Assembly: GCA_019912965.1 (NCBI GenBank)
Contig: JAIOHM010000067.1
Span: forward strand, 1-64,000
Direction: 5' to 3'
Source: Anaerolineae bacterium
Lineage (GTDB): Bacteria > Chloroflexota > Anaerolineae > Aggregatilineales > Phototrophicaceae
DNA: 64,000 bases
Below are positions 41,136 to 50,370 of this stretch, piece by piece (within the stretch, counting starts at the first letter, position 1; each line of letters begins with the position of its first letter). A program made the position numbers and the translations under genes. A model generated the notes under the pieces. That model was not told the DNA's origin and ran no database searches. It was given only the letters and a program-made list of their open reading frames with translations.

Positions 41136-44084
41136 GTGGCATCTGTAGCGCATATTATTCGCAGGCGGCGGGCGCGTAAGGCCAATCGCCGCGTTCAGCA
41201 AACCCGCAACCGGGCATGGACAATCGGCAGTCTGGTGATTGTGCTGTTGGCAGTCGGCATTCCGGCGGGTGTTACGCTGGGCGGGGCAACATTTACGTAT
41301 GTAGACGCCGTGCGCGGTCTGCCTGCCCCGGAAGAAAGTTTATCACTTAGCCCGGCACTAGGTACAACTGAGCTTTATGACCGCACTGGAACCACGTTGC
41401 TGGCTTCACAGGACGCCGCCGGGCAGCAGTGGATCGCAATGGATGATCTGCCAGGTTATGTGCTGCAAGCCACCCTGCTAAGTGAAGACCCTGATTTTCT
41501 GACAGCAGCTTCATTCAATCTGGTGAGCACCTTCAGCCGTTTGTGGGAAAATGCGCTATTTGGCCCGCTCCCACTGGACACTTCGTTGACCGGGCGACTG
41601 GTTCGTAATGTGATTGCTCCTGCCCCGGACGCCATTTCAGGCGAGTACATGGGACGCGAGATTGCACTGGTGGCAGAAATCCAGCGGCGGTATACCCCAG
41701 AACAAATTCTGGAATGGCATCTCAACACCAATTATTACGGCAACCAATTGTACGGAATCCAATCGGCTTCACAGGCGTATTTAGGCAAAGATGCAGCCGA
41801 TTTGACGGTTGATGAGGCCGCGATTCTGGGGGCAATTCCGCTCGCACCACAGTACAACCCATTTGATAACGAAGTTGCCGCGCGGGGACGGCAACTTGAT
41901 TTGCTGCGCCTCATGCGCGCATCCGCCGCAATTACGCCCGACCAATTCGATTTAGCTGCCGCGACAGTGACTCGTATTCTGGTGGCAGCTGACCAGACTG
42001 AGCAAATTGCCCCGGAATTTACGGTTTATGCGCGACGGCAGGCACAGGATTTGCTGGACGCACAGGGGCGGGATGGCGCGGGATTGGTGGCGCGCGGTGG
42101 TCTACGCATTATCACGACGCTTGATCTCGATCTGTACTATCAGTCGGAATGTGCCATTCGCAGTCATCTCGATAGGCTGAATGGGCGCGAACCTTCACCG
42201 GATGCGCTCAATGGACAGCCCTGTATTTCGGCCCAGTACATACCCACGACGATTGCGCCGCTGACAACCAATGCGCCGGACACCGGATCACTGGTGTTGA
42301 TTGACGCGGCGACAGGTGAAATTCGCAGCATGGTGGGGTCAGCTACCGTTGTGGATGAACAACCGGGACCCACCTTGCTACCGTTTGTCTATTTCACTGG
42401 ACTGCTGGACGCGCGGGCGGGTTTCAACGCCGCCAAGATGGTGCTGGATATTCCGGGACGTTTTCCCGGCGCGGTGGAAGGTTTGATTTATGCACCCGCT
42501 AATGCCGACGGTAGATTCCGAGGGCCGATTAATCTGCGGGATGCCATGAGCGCATGGCTGCTGCCGCCCGCCGTGCAGGTTGCCAATAGTCAGGGGTTGG
42601 ATAATGTGCTGCGTTATGCCCACCGCATCGGGCTAAACAGCCTCGGCGAAGATGGTCGTTATGATCTTTCGCTGCTGGAACGGGGTGGCGCGGTTTCGAC
42701 GCTGGATGTGGCGTATGCCTATTCGGTATTCGCGGCGATGGGCGATATGCGCGGCGTGCCTGCCGAAGCAGTGGGACGCGGTTATCGTCAACGCAACCCG
42801 GTGGCGGTGCTGCGAATTGAGGATACCGAAGGCAATATCGTCTGGCAGTATGATGAACCACAGGTCACGCTGAATCAGGTGAATGTTTTCCCGGTCGAAA
42901 TCGGGTATCTGGTGAACAATATTCTTTCGGATACGGCACGGCGGCGGTCGATGATTGGAGACACGCCCATTCTCGATCTTCCACGTCAAACGGCCATTGT
43001 CAACGGGCTGACCAGTGACCGCGCCGATAACTGGACAGCAGGTTACACCCCACAACTTGTAACTGCCGTACATCTCAACCGCGCTGACGAAGCCGCGATG
43101 CCATTGGATTCACTAGGTCTGGATGGTGCGGCAGCAATCTGGCGGGCGGTGATGCAGTATGCCCACGACCGTGATGGGTTGCCGACTGCCGAATGGCCGC
43201 GCCCGGAATCCGTGATTGAGTTACCCGTATGTGAACGTTCCGGTTTGCTACCCAACGGCGTTTGCCCGACGCGCAATGAAATTTTCATCGCGGTTTCTGG
43301 CTATCAGCCGACACAGCAGGATACTTACTGGCAGGCGGTGGAAATCAACAGCAGTACCGGACAGCGAGCAGCCGCTAATACACCGACTGAGCTGCGTGTA
43401 TCCAGCCTGTATTTTATCCCGCCGCCGGAAGTTGAGGACTGGTGGCGTGCGAATAACCAACCGCTTCCGCCGGAGCAATATGATACTGTCAGCCTGCCGG
43501 AGTTGTTTAGCTCAGTCCAAATTTTGCAGCCGCAACCGTTCGCTTATGTCGGTGGTGTGGTTGATGTTCGCGGGACGCTAGACGCGACCAACATGGCCTA
43601 CTATCAACTGTCGTATGGATTAGGCCAGAACCCAACTGAATGGATTCAAATCGGTCAGCAGCAAACCACCTTCAACCGGGGGGCAACACTGGGCACATGG
43701 GATACAACCGGACTATCAGGCGGGTTGTACAACATTTTGCTGCGGGTGGTGCGAAGCGATAATACCTCCGATACAGCGGCGGTGCAGGTGACGATTGATA
43801 ATAACCCGCCGCTGGTGACGTTGAGTACGAGCGAGACAGAACGGATTTACCGCTGGCCGGCTGACCAATCGGTCGAACTCAACGCGGATGTAGACGACGA
43901 TTATGCAATTGATCGGGTGGAGTTTTACCATAATGGGCAGTTGTTGGGTATCGACCAAGAATGGCCATATGGTTTTACATGGAACATCACCCGCACAGGA
44001 ACAGAGCTATTCACGGCGGTTGCTTTCGATGTAGTGGGCAATGTAGCCCAAAGCGAAGTCAGCGTGACAATTGAGCGCGGCTGA
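41136..44084 (+). CDS. Class A penicillin-binding-protein homologue with degenerate transpeptidase and C-terminal Ig-like domains
   Basis: A 982-residue envelope protein from GTG 41136 (GAGG upstream). Basic N-terminus, one TM (about 28-50). The GT51 domain (about 95-270) keeps E117-D118 (SEDPDF), E175 (GREIALVAEIQRRY) and EQILEWHLNTNYYG, but the GGSTITQQ block is lost (TSLTGRLVRN). The transpeptidase domain (about 350-680) has lost its catalysts: PGSTFKPF of active enzymes is PGPTLLPF (serine is P412, lysine is L415), SxN reads SAW, and KTG reads QTA in RQTAIVNGL. Two Ig-like domains finish the protein (about 790-980, VTIDNNPPLVTLS). It is probably a peptidoglycan-binding or scaffolding protein, perhaps with residual glycosyltransferase activity. 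Confidence 0.88.
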   Translation: MASVAHIIRRRRARKANRRVQQTRNRAWTIGSLVIVLLAVGIPAGVTLGGATFTYVDAVRGLPAPEESLSLSPALGTTELYDRTGTTLLASQDAAGQQWIAMDDLPGYVLQATLLSEDPDFLTAASFNLVSTFSRLWENALFGPLPLDTSLTGRLVRNVIAPAPDAISGEYMGREIALVAEIQRRYTPEQILEWHLNTNYYGNQLYGIQSASQAYLGKDAADLTVDEAAILGAIPLAPQYNPFDNEVAARGRQLDLLRLMRASAAITPDQFDLAAATVTRILVAADQTEQIAPEFTVYARRQAQDLLDAQGRDGAGLVARGGLRIITTLDLDLYYQSECAIRSHLDRLNGREPSPDALNGQPCISAQYIPTTIAPLTTNAPDTGSLVLIDAATGEIRSMVGSATVVDEQPGPTLLPFVYFTGLLDARAGFNAAKMVLDIPGRFPGAVEGLIYAPANADGRFRGPINLRDAMSAWLLPPAVQVANSQGLDNVLRYAHRIGLNSLGEDGRYDLSLLERGGAVSTLDVAYAYSVFAAMGDMRGVPAEAVGRGYRQRNPVAVLRIEDTEGNIVWQYDEPQVTLNQVNVFPVEIGYLVNNILSDTARRRSMIGDTPILDLPRQTAIVNGLTSDRADNWTAGYTPQLVTAVHLNRADEAAMPLDSLGLDGAAAIWRAVMQYAHDRDGLPTAEWPRPESVIELPVCERSGLLPNGVCPTRNEIFIAVSGYQPTQQDTYWQAVEINSSTGQRAAANTPTELRVSSLYFIPPPEVEDWWRANNQPLPPEQYDTVSLPELFSSVQILQPQPFAYVGGVVDVRGTLDATNMAYYQLSYGLGQNPTEWIQIGQQQTTFNRGATLGTWDTTGLSGGLYNILLRVVRSDNTSDTAAVQVTIDNNPPLVTLSTSETERIYRWPADQSVELNADVDDDYAIDRVEFYHNGQLLGIDQEWPYGFTWNITRTGTELFTAVAFDVVGNVAQSEVSVTIERG

Positions 44085-44182
44085 AATACTCTGCAATAAA
44101 TCCGCCAAAAGTCGGTTTCAGCGCAAGACAAAATGGCCTAGACTGAACCACATTATGTGATTCAGGAAGGACAGCCCGCGAA

Positions 44183-44437
44183 ATGAACGATTTTAATGCT
44201 TACAAAAAAGCTTTGGTGATTGCCCCCAATACCATTCTGGGGCGGATGGTCGACAAACCAGATGGAACAAACTGGTTCTCACATCTGGTTTATGTACCCG
44301 GCACACGAGATTTGAATCCGGCTTTTCAGCGGATATGGGATGACCGGGTTGGCGGGTTGGTGCTGTGGGCGTTGGGCGTCCGCACGATTGGCGATATGGA
44401 ACGGGTTGAACGTGAACGCCGCCGCCGGGGTGGATAG
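44183..44437 (+). CDS. Conserved-looking small protein, unknown
   Basis: 84 residues, soluble, ending in an Arg-rich tail (VERERRRRGG). AGGA lies upstream of the ATG and codon use resembles the neighbours. It contains no motif that I recognise. It lies between the PBP homologue and the CitE-like gene on the same strand, with a gap of 98 bases before and 72 after. Confidence 0.6.
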   Translation: MNDFNAYKKALVIAPNTILGRMVDKPDGTNWFSHLVYVPGTRDLNPAFQRIWDDRVGGLVLWALGVRTIGDMERVERERRRRGG

Positions 44438-44509
44438 TTCACTAGTGGCAAAAAATGCTGTGATCTGTCCATAATCCCCGTTGAAACAACAATCCATAGA
44501 GGTGAGACC

Positions 44510-45394
44510 ATGCGAATTCGACGGGCATTGTTATTCATGCCGGGGGATGACCGACGCAAAATTGAAAAAGGTGCGGTGTTGGGTGTAGATTCGGTCATCA
44601 TGGATTTGGAAGATGGGGTGGCGCTGAACAACAAAGTCGCTGCCCGGAGCACTGCCGCCACTGCGCTGCGCGAAGTTGACTTTGGTGGGGCGGAAAAATT
44701 AGTGCGTTTGAATTCCGCTGCCAGTGAACTGGAAACCGATGATTTACATGCTACGCTGCCCGCACACCCTGACGGATATGTGCTGCCGAAGGTTGAGGCT
44801 GCCTGGCAGGTACAGGAAGTTTCGGCACAGATTGAACATGCCGAACATGAACACGGATGGCCGTTGGGTGGAATTCGTGTGCTAGCAATCATCGAGACGG
44901 CACGGGGTATTATGAATCTGCGGGAGATTGCCGGGAGCGATCCGCGACTGGATGCACTGATATTCGGCGCAGAGGATTTGGCGGGCGATATAGGCGCAAC
45001 ACGCACACCGGAAGGAGATGAAGTATTTTACGCCCGCAGTGCAGTGGTTATTCATGCCAAAGCCTTTAGATTACAGGCCATCGACACACCTTGTGTAGAC
45101 TTGAACGATCTGGATGGGTTGAAGGCACAAACGCGGACAGCTCTCCAGATGGGTTACACGGGTAAACTGGCGATTCATCCCCGGCAAGTTGACGTTATTC
45201 AGCATGTTTTTACCCCCAGCCCGGAAGAAATCCGGCGGGCGAAGCGTCTTATTGATGCACACGAGGCACATCAGAACGCTGGGACAGGTGTATTTGAACT
45301 GGATGGCAAGATGGTGGATATGCCTATGGTGCGGGCAGCAAAAACCCTATTGGCACGAGCACATGCTGCCGGGGTTGACCCAAACAATATTTAA
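44510..45394 (+). CDS. HpcH/HpaI aldolase / CitE-like CoA-ester lyase
   Basis: A 294-residue TIM-barrel lyase of the citrate-lyase-beta / malyl-CoA lyase family. Signature blocks: ALLFMPGDDRRKIEKG, SVIMDLEDGVA (metal and CoA region), RVLAIIETARGIMNL (metal glutamate), ALIFGAEDLAGDIGA, and KLAIHPRQVDVIQ. No citrate lyase alpha or gamma subunit is present, so a stand-alone role such as malyl-CoA or methylmalyl-CoA cleavage is more likely. The substrate is uncertain. GAGG precedes the ATG. The next gene starts 15 bases downstream. Confidence 0.9.
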   Translation: MRIRRALLFMPGDDRRKIEKGAVLGVDSVIMDLEDGVALNNKVAARSTAATALREVDFGGAEKLVRLNSAASELETDDLHATLPAHPDGYVLPKVEAAWQVQEVSAQIEHAEHEHGWPLGGIRVLAIIETARGIMNLREIAGSDPRLDALIFGAEDLAGDIGATRTPEGDEVFYARSAVVIHAKAFRLQAIDTPCVDLNDLDGLKAQTRTALQMGYTGKLAIHPRQVDVIQHVFTPSPEEIRRAKRLIDAHEAHQNAGTGVFELDGKMVDMPMVRAAKTLLARAHAAGVDPNNI

Positions 45395-45409
45395 CGCTCC
45401 GAGGTATAT

Positions 45410-45826
45410 ATGGCTGTTACAGTTCCCGAAACTCACCGAGATTTAGTGGAAAAACCCGTTGTTGTAATCGTTACGACGGTATCGCCGGATGGTAAGCCGT
45501 ATGCTGCGGCCATCTGGCGGGGTTATGATGGTGAACACATTCTGATGGTTACGGGCGAGGAAACCCGCAAATACAAAAACCTGCTGGTAAATCCCAATAT
45601 TTCGGTGCTGGCGCTCGATCCCCAAAATCCCTATCGCTATTTGGAAATTCGTGGCGTGGTTGAGTCGATGAAGCCTGAAGGTGCGCTTGAATACCTCGAT
45701 AAATTGACGATGGATTATATGGGCAAATCGCGCTATTTTGGTGAAGTTGAACCCATCGAAGAAGGCGAAAAGTACAAAGCAGTTCTGCTGCGAATCAAAC
45801 CCACTCACATCGTCAAATTTGGTTAA
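45410..45826 (+). CDS. PPOX-class FMN/F420-binding protein (copy 1)
   Basis: A 138-residue split-barrel flavoprotein of the pyridoxamine-5'-phosphate-oxidase-like superfamily. It opens THRDLVEKPVVVIVTTVSPDGKP and contains TRKYKNLLVNPNISVLALDP and RYLEIRGVVE. Family members bind FMN or coenzyme F420 and reduce or oxidise small molecules. GAGG lies 6 bases before the ATG. It follows the CitE-like gene by 15 bases and is followed by a paralogue 50 bases on. Confidence 0.9.
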   Translation: MAVTVPETHRDLVEKPVVVIVTTVSPDGKPYAAAIWRGYDGEHILMVTGEETRKYKNLLVNPNISVLALDPQNPYRYLEIRGVVESMKPEGALEYLDKLTMDYMGKSRYFGEVEPIEEGEKYKAVLLRIKPTHIVKFG

Positions 45827-45876
45827 GTCCGCTGCTGTATTTCTTATTCTATGCTCTATTCACGAGAGGATTACCT

Positions 45877-46287
45877 ATGTCTATGATTCCCGATTCACAC
45901 AAGGATTTACTGGAAAAACCTGTCTATGCAACCCTGACGACCGTTATGCCGGATGGTCAGCCCCAATCCACCATTGTCTGGGTGGACACTGAGGACGAAC
46001 ATGTGCGTTTTAACAGCGCGCACGGACGGCAAAAGGTAAAAAATCTAGAAGCTAACCCTAGAGTTACTATTATGCTGCTCGACCCGCAAGACCCATTTCG
46101 GTGGCTGGAAATACGCGGCACGGTCACGGAAACCACCGAGATTGGCGGCATTGACCATATTGAAAAACTATCATGGAAATATGTGGGACAGAAATATTAT
46201 GGTGGGTTCAATACCTGGAAGAAACCCGAAGATGAATCACGGGTGATTTATAAAATTCAGGTGAACAAAACCAACACTGCCGGGTGA
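45877..46287 (+). CDS. PPOX-class FMN/F420-binding protein (copy 2)
   Basis: 136 residues, a paralogue of the preceding gene: SHKDLLEKPVYATLTTVMPDGQPQ, GRQKVKNLEANPRVTIMLLDP and RWLEIRGTVTE align without large gaps. The two have diverged strongly, so the duplication is old. GAGAGG is 7 bases before the ATG. An intrinsic terminator follows. The two proteins could act as a pair or on different substrates. Confidence 0.9.
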   Translation: MSMIPDSHKDLLEKPVYATLTTVMPDGQPQSTIVWVDTEDEHVRFNSAHGRQKVKNLEANPRVTIMLLDPQDPFRWLEIRGTVTETTEIGGIDHIEKLSWKYVGQKYYGGFNTWKKPEDESRVIYKIQVNKTNTAG

Positions 46288-46319
46288 GCAGTTGCATGGA
46301 TTGACACGAAAATGATGTG

Positions 46320-46347
46320 AGGCGGCCTTCAAGGTCGCCTTTTGTTT
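46320..46347 (+). terminator. Intrinsic terminator after the PPOX pair
   Basis: AGGCGGCC (46320-46327) and GGTCGCCT (46333-46340) pair around TTCAA, followed by TTTGTTT. Confidence 0.8.
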
Positions 46348-46451
46348 GCTGGAATCTTTATTAACAGGTTTGAAACCGACCATAATCTTAACGCTGTGTT
46401 CATGGAAACCCATATTATCCTATGCATAGTGAATATCGACAGGTGAGCAAA

Positions 46452-46826
46452 ATGCCTATCCACGACATGTATTTTGATAACGGGATTTTCCATGCCACCC
46501 AATCCGGGCGTTTAGATGGGCTAGATGCACAGGCATTTGTGGAAGCCCTGCGCCACTACGCCGAAAACAGCGCACAGCCAATTGTGGTGCTGGTGGATGC
46601 GCGCAAGGTCGAGTCGGTTTCGCCGCAGGCCAGCTTGATTTTGATGCAGGGTTCGTCGACGCCGAATGTTAAAATGGCCGTGATTGCCACTGAACGGCGG
46701 GAAACCTATGTGCAGGCACGAACGGTCGGCATGATGAGCGAACGTCAGAGCACGCATACCACCCACGTTTTCCAGACCTATGAAGAAGCCGAGCGATTTG
46801 CCAAAGCCAATGCCCGCACAATATAG
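46452..46826 (+). CDS. STAS/SpoIIAA-like protein
   Basis: 124 residues with the alternating strand-helix layout of the STAS or SpoIIAA-like fold (IVVLVDARKVESVSPQASLIL, then KMAVIATERRETYVQART, and a C-terminal EEAERFAKA helix). No classic phosphorylatable serine block (D-S-S-G) is present. ATG 46452 is chosen over 46422, with AGGTGA 8 bases before it. It stands alone and converges on chrA with 6 bases between stops. Function unknown. Confidence 0.65.
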   Translation: MPIHDMYFDNGIFHATQSGRLDGLDAQAFVEALRHYAENSAQPIVVLVDARKVESVSPQASLILMQGSSTPNVKMAVIATERRETYVQARTVGMMSERQSTHTTHVFQTYEEAERFAKANARTI

Positions 46827-46832
46827 CTTGAC

Positions 46833-48008
46833 CTAGCTCACCAAACCCACAATTAACCCTATTAATCCGCCACCGGCAATCAACCAGGTGGCGTTTATTT
46901 TGTAGCGAATGAGCAGCACCAGAGCAGCCATTGCCAGCCCAATTGCCAGCGGACTCCACACTGTACCACCCAACACCCGCAGCGCAGCATTCGCCAAATC
47001 AAGCAGCGTCACCAGAATCGCGGCTATTACTCCAGCATTCACTCCAGCCAAAAATGCCCCCAAGAATGTGCTTTTGCGCATTCTAGGGATAAGCGGCGCG
47101 GTCAAAATCACCAGCACAAACGACGGCAGAAAAATACCCAACGTAGCAACTATCGCGCCGGGAAATCCGGCAATGATATAACCGACGACGGCGGTTGTGG
47201 TAGAAACCGGGCCGGGCGTCAACTGTCCAATGGCGACCGCATCCAACAACTGCTGCGTCGTCAGCCAGCCGAAGGTGTTCACTATGTCCTGCTGAATGTA
47301 GGTAATGAGGACATAGCCGCTGCCAAACAGCACCGAACCAATTTTGAGGAAGTAAAAGAAAATGTCCCATAACGGAGCTGCAATGGGCGATGAGGTTTGT
47401 TGAACCACATTGAATAATGGGAACAAAATTCCGATGCTGGATGCCTGCTTCACACCACTTTTGTACACGCCATAGGCTACACCTGCACCGAGCATCACGA
47501 TCACTTCTGGAAGTGGAGTAAGCACGATCAGCGCCACTGACGCGAAAAACAGCACCCATAATGTCGTTGTTTTGAGCGCAGTTTGAGCCAATCGGTAACC
47601 CGCCTGCGCGATAATTGCCACCATAACCGGTTTGATGCCCCACAAAATGGCTTCCACTTGTGGGATTGCCCCAGTACTCACATACAACACCGCCAGCGCT
47701 AATGTCAGCAGAAAGGCCGGGGTGATGAAGCAGAATCCAGTGACAATTGCGCCGGGAATGCCGCGCATTACATAGCCGACATGGATCATCACTTCGGTGG
47801 AATTGGGGCCGGGGATCAGGTTGGTGGCGGCGACCAGATCGAGATAGTGTTCGCGCGTCAGCCAGTTGCGGCGGGTGACGAGTTCATCTTCAGCCAGCGC
47901 GATATGAGCGACCGGGCCACCAAAAGCCGTCAGACTGAGGCGCAAAAAAACGCGGGCGAGTTCAGCATAGGATACTTCAAGAGGCGGAGTTTGGACATTG
48001 TTCAGCAT
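46833..48008 (-). CDS. chrA: Chromate transporter ChrA
   Basis: A 391-residue CHR-family membrane protein with two homologous halves: the first with FGGPVAHIALAEDELV and IPGPNSTEVMIHVGY, the second with FGSGYVLITYIQQDIV and LTPGPVSTTTAVVGY. This is the long-chain bidomain form, about 12 helices. The family exports chromate by proton antiport, but many members transport other anions, and no chromate-resistance neighbour is seen. GGAGG is 7 bases before the ATG. It follows the M23 peptidase by 37 bases. Confidence 0.93.
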   Translation of the reverse strand: MLNNVQTPPLEVSYAELARVFLRLSLTAFGGPVAHIALAEDELVTRRNWLTREHYLDLVAATNLIPGPNSTEVMIHVGYVMRGIPGAIVTGFCFITPAFLLTLALAVLYVSTGAIPQVEAILWGIKPVMVAIIAQAGYRLAQTALKTTTLWVLFFASVALIVLTPLPEVIVMLGAGVAYGVYKSGVKQASSIGILFPLFNVVQQTSSPIAAPLWDIFFYFLKIGSVLFGSGYVLITYIQQDIVNTFGWLTTQQLLDAVAIGQLTPGPVSTTTAVVGYIIAGFPGAIVATLGIFLPSFVLVILTAPLIPRMRKSTFLGAFLAGVNAGVIAAILVTLLDLANAALRVLGGTVWSPLAIGLAMAALVLLIRYKINATWLIAGGGLIGLIVGLVS

Positions 48009-48045
48009 GGAAACGCCTCCGCTGCAAAGATGTGGCAGCTAAAAG

Positions 48046-49017
48046 TCAGGTCGGCTTCCACATTAACATAAACTGATTGGCGTCCACAAATGTGCCGTTG
48101 ACCGCCATCTCCCAATGGAAGTGTGGGCCGCTGGTGCGTCCGGTGCTGCCGACTGTGCCAAGCACCTGTCCAGCAGTGATGGTTTGGCCGCGTGTGACAT
48201 GAATCTGCGAAAAATGATTGTAGGTGGAAAACACACCATAACCGTGATCGATAATGACAATGCTGCCGCGAATATCCATGAAGCCCGCATAAGCTACTGC
48301 CCCGCTGGCACTCGCCATAATCGGTTGTCCAAGGGTAGCGCGGATGTCCCAACCTGTGTGGCGGGTTTGCAACGTCTGGTTAAAAGTGCGGAATGCCCCA
48401 AACGGCGAGGTCAATTCGCCACCCGGAATCGGCATTTGAAAACCGCTGGAATCCCACAATCGTTCCAGAGTAATCGTGCTGAAAACACTTTCCAGCCGAG
48501 CGAGTTCGTTACGTTCAATTTCCGGGTCTACCAGATAGGATTTATCCGGTGCGAGGTTTACATCCTGTTTGATGAAAGCGCCAATATCAACCGATATTTG
48601 GGTGTTGATGGTCTGGCGAGTTTCGTCGTCGTACCACACAAAAATATCCAGATCGTAGGCACGTGCGCCTTGCTCCATGCTCAGGGCAATGAAACCGTAA
48701 AAACCGTCGTTCATCGGGAAGAAATCAACCAGACTGCTCATGAACCGCGCCCGTGCCCCGGCCATGCCCTGTCCATAAACATGGATAACCCCGGTTTGTC
48801 CCTGCGCCAGTGTGCTAAAGAAAAACTCTACGGTCGCGCGTTCCTCTGTCAGGGTGCTGACGGGTAAGGGTTTGGGAATGGGTGTTGGGGAGGCCACTAA
48901 ACCCGGTGTCGGCATCAATGTATCTGGCGTGGCTTCAGGAGTAGCTTCCTGAGCGGAAACCAGCCCACTAAACAGGCAGACCACACCGAGGCAAACGAGC
49001 AGCATAAGTTGTTTCAT
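48046..49017 (-). CDS. Secreted M23-family metallopeptidase (LytM-like)
   Basis: About 323 residues: signal peptide (1-23), a Pro/Thr-rich linker (EATPEATPDTLMPTP), a region of about 130 residues of unknown fold, and a C-terminal M23 domain with zinc motifs HTGWD (H-x-G-x-D) and GPHFHWE (H-x-H), plus YNHFSQI. All ligands are present, so it should be an active peptidoglycan endopeptidase. ATG 49017 is preferred; the frame extends to TTG 49035, overlapping the upstream gene by 4 bases, which could be a coupled start. Secreted and probably involved in wall remodelling. Confidence 0.9.
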   Translation of the reverse strand: MKQLMLLVCLGVVCLFSGLVSAQEATPEATPDTLMPTPGLVASPTPIPKPLPVSTLTEERATVEFFFSTLAQGQTGVIHVYGQGMAGARARFMSSLVDFFPMNDGFYGFIALSMEQGARAYDLDIFVWYDDETRQTINTQISVDIGAFIKQDVNLAPDKSYLVDPEIERNELARLESVFSTITLERLWDSSGFQMPIPGGELTSPFGAFRTFNQTLQTRHTGWDIRATLGQPIMASASGAVAYAGFMDIRGSIVIIDHGYGVFSTYNHFSQIHVTRGQTITAGQVLGTVGSTGRTSGPHFHWEMAVNGTFVDANQFMLMWKPT

Positions 49018-49031
49018 AGTTTGGATAGTAC

Positions 49032-49496
49032 TCAATTACCGAGGATGTCGTGAATATGTTCCTGTTCGTGTTCGATCATATCGTCCACAATGCCTGTAAG
49101 GGTGCTGTATTTGCCCCAAGGACACAGAATTTGCCCGTCCAGATGTTCCGGCTCGATGGCACGAATAGCCGATTTGAGGCCAGCGCGCACCGCGTCCCAG
49201 TCGTTGAATACATCTTCGACCGACAGATCAAGGTATTTCCGAAACAGACGGTCGTTGTAGATATCATCACCGGGGAAATTCTCGATCTGATAAGCCTTAC
49301 CGCCCGCATAAGATCGCACTGAAGTGGCGACCTCCACTTCCCAAGCCATCAAATGGGCAATAATATCTTTGACCCGCCAATGGGATTCGGCATAGATCAC
49401 ACGCAGCGGATCAGCACCCGCAAGGGCGTGTGCAGATTGCTGACGGGTTTCGTCCAGCCGTGCAAACAGGGATTTGCGAGTCGCTTCGGGTTCCAC
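49032..49496 (-). CDS. DinB-like four-helix protein
   Basis: 154 residues, a DinB/DfsB-type four-helix bundle: WRVKDIIAHLMAWEVEV near the front and MIEHEQEHIHDI at the end give the three-histidine metal site of the superfamily. Members include bacillithiol and mycothiol transferases and uncharacterised damage-inducible proteins. Substrate unknown. The start is GTG 49496 with a weak SD. It is the first gene of a minus-strand series with the M23 peptidase and chrA. Confidence 0.82.
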   Translation of the reverse strand: MEPEATRKSLFARLDETRQQSAHALAGADPLRVIYAESHWRVKDIIAHLMAWEVEVATSVRSYAGGKAYQIENFPGDDIYNDRLFRKYLDLSVEDVFNDWDAVRAGLKSAIRAIEPEHLDGQILCPWGKYSTLTGIVDDMIEHEQEHIHDILGN

Positions 49497-49584
49497 AGGC
49501 TTTACCGATCATCCAACTTGCAGGAAGTCATAATTATTCCTGTTGGAACGCATTCATGCAAGGCAGCGTTGGTCAAGCGGTGGC

Positions 49585-50370
49585 TTAGGGGACACGAAAT
49601 TGCACGGTATCCAGAATACCCTGCAATCCATCACGTCCGGTATCCATTGCCTCAATCGGGTCAGTGTAGACATAGAAAATGAAGCTCAAATTATTGGCCT
49701 GTACACCCGCGAACCAGCCGCGCGTATCTGGCAAATCCGGGCATTCAACCGCCGCGAATTGTGTACCAACTGCCGAAAGGGTGCCAATGCGATAGGTACG
49801 GCGTAAATCCGTGCCGATGTTACAGGATGGGTCAATAACCGCTAATCGCAGCAGGCGAAGCCCATCCGCGAACAGGTCAGCCGGGGGCGGAGTACCAATC
49901 ATGGCGGCAGCGGCATTGGTGTCATCCAGTGGAACAAGGCTGGGGAAACCCCACAACAGCACAATCGTGCCAGTGCCACCTGTAACCGGGCCATTCCAGG
50001 CAACGAACGGAATGCCGCGTAATTCTTCCGTACTGGAAAGGTCGGAAAGCACTAATGTATCGTTGGCCTGTAAAGCCCAGCCTTCCGGGAGTGTAATATC
50101 CAGCGGCGGATCAACGGCTTGGCCAAGTACCGGGTCAACTTCAACCACCACCGGAGTCGCTTCTGGTGTGTCTTCAGCAGTGGATTCGGCAGTAAGCTGC
50201 ATGGCAACAGTGGTGGGCGCGAGTACCGTTAAGGTGGCCTCGACCGCCGCCTGCACATCCGGCGTAACACTAGGCGTCAACGAAGGCAGAAGTGTTGGCG
50301 TTGATGTGGCAGCAGGTGCAGAACTGCAAGCGGCCAGAAAAAGAACTAACCACAGCGGCACACAGAACAC
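49585..50370 (-). CDS. Putative lipoprotein with repeat-derived signal peptide
   Basis: About 261 residues if GTG 50370 is the start. A hydrophobic segment ends in a lipobox (VLFLAACSS), then a Thr/Pro/Ser-rich tether, then a beta-rich domain (about 95-260: ITLPEGWALQANDTLVLSD, TIVLLWGFPSL) of unknown function. The start is uncertain. The open frame continues upstream for 99 more codons, but that part lies in low-complexity repeats and antisense to the YtxH gene, so it is not credible. The signal peptide itself (SVFCVPLWL) is read from CACAGAG-type repeat DNA. I see no SD. The mature part looks genuine. Confidence 0.6.
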   Translation of the reverse strand: MFCVPLWLVLFLAACSSAPAATSTPTLLPSLTPSVTPDVQAAVEATLTVLAPTTVAMQLTAESTAEDTPEATPVVVEVDPVLGQAVDPPLDITLPEGWALQANDTLVLSDLSSTEELRGIPFVAWNGPVTGGTGTIVLLWGFPSLVPLDDTNAAAAMIGTPPPADLFADGLRLLRLAVIDPSCNIGTDLRRTYRIGTLSAVGTQFAAVECPDLPDTRGWFAGVQANNLSFIFYVYTDPIEAMDTGRDGLQGILDTVQFRVP

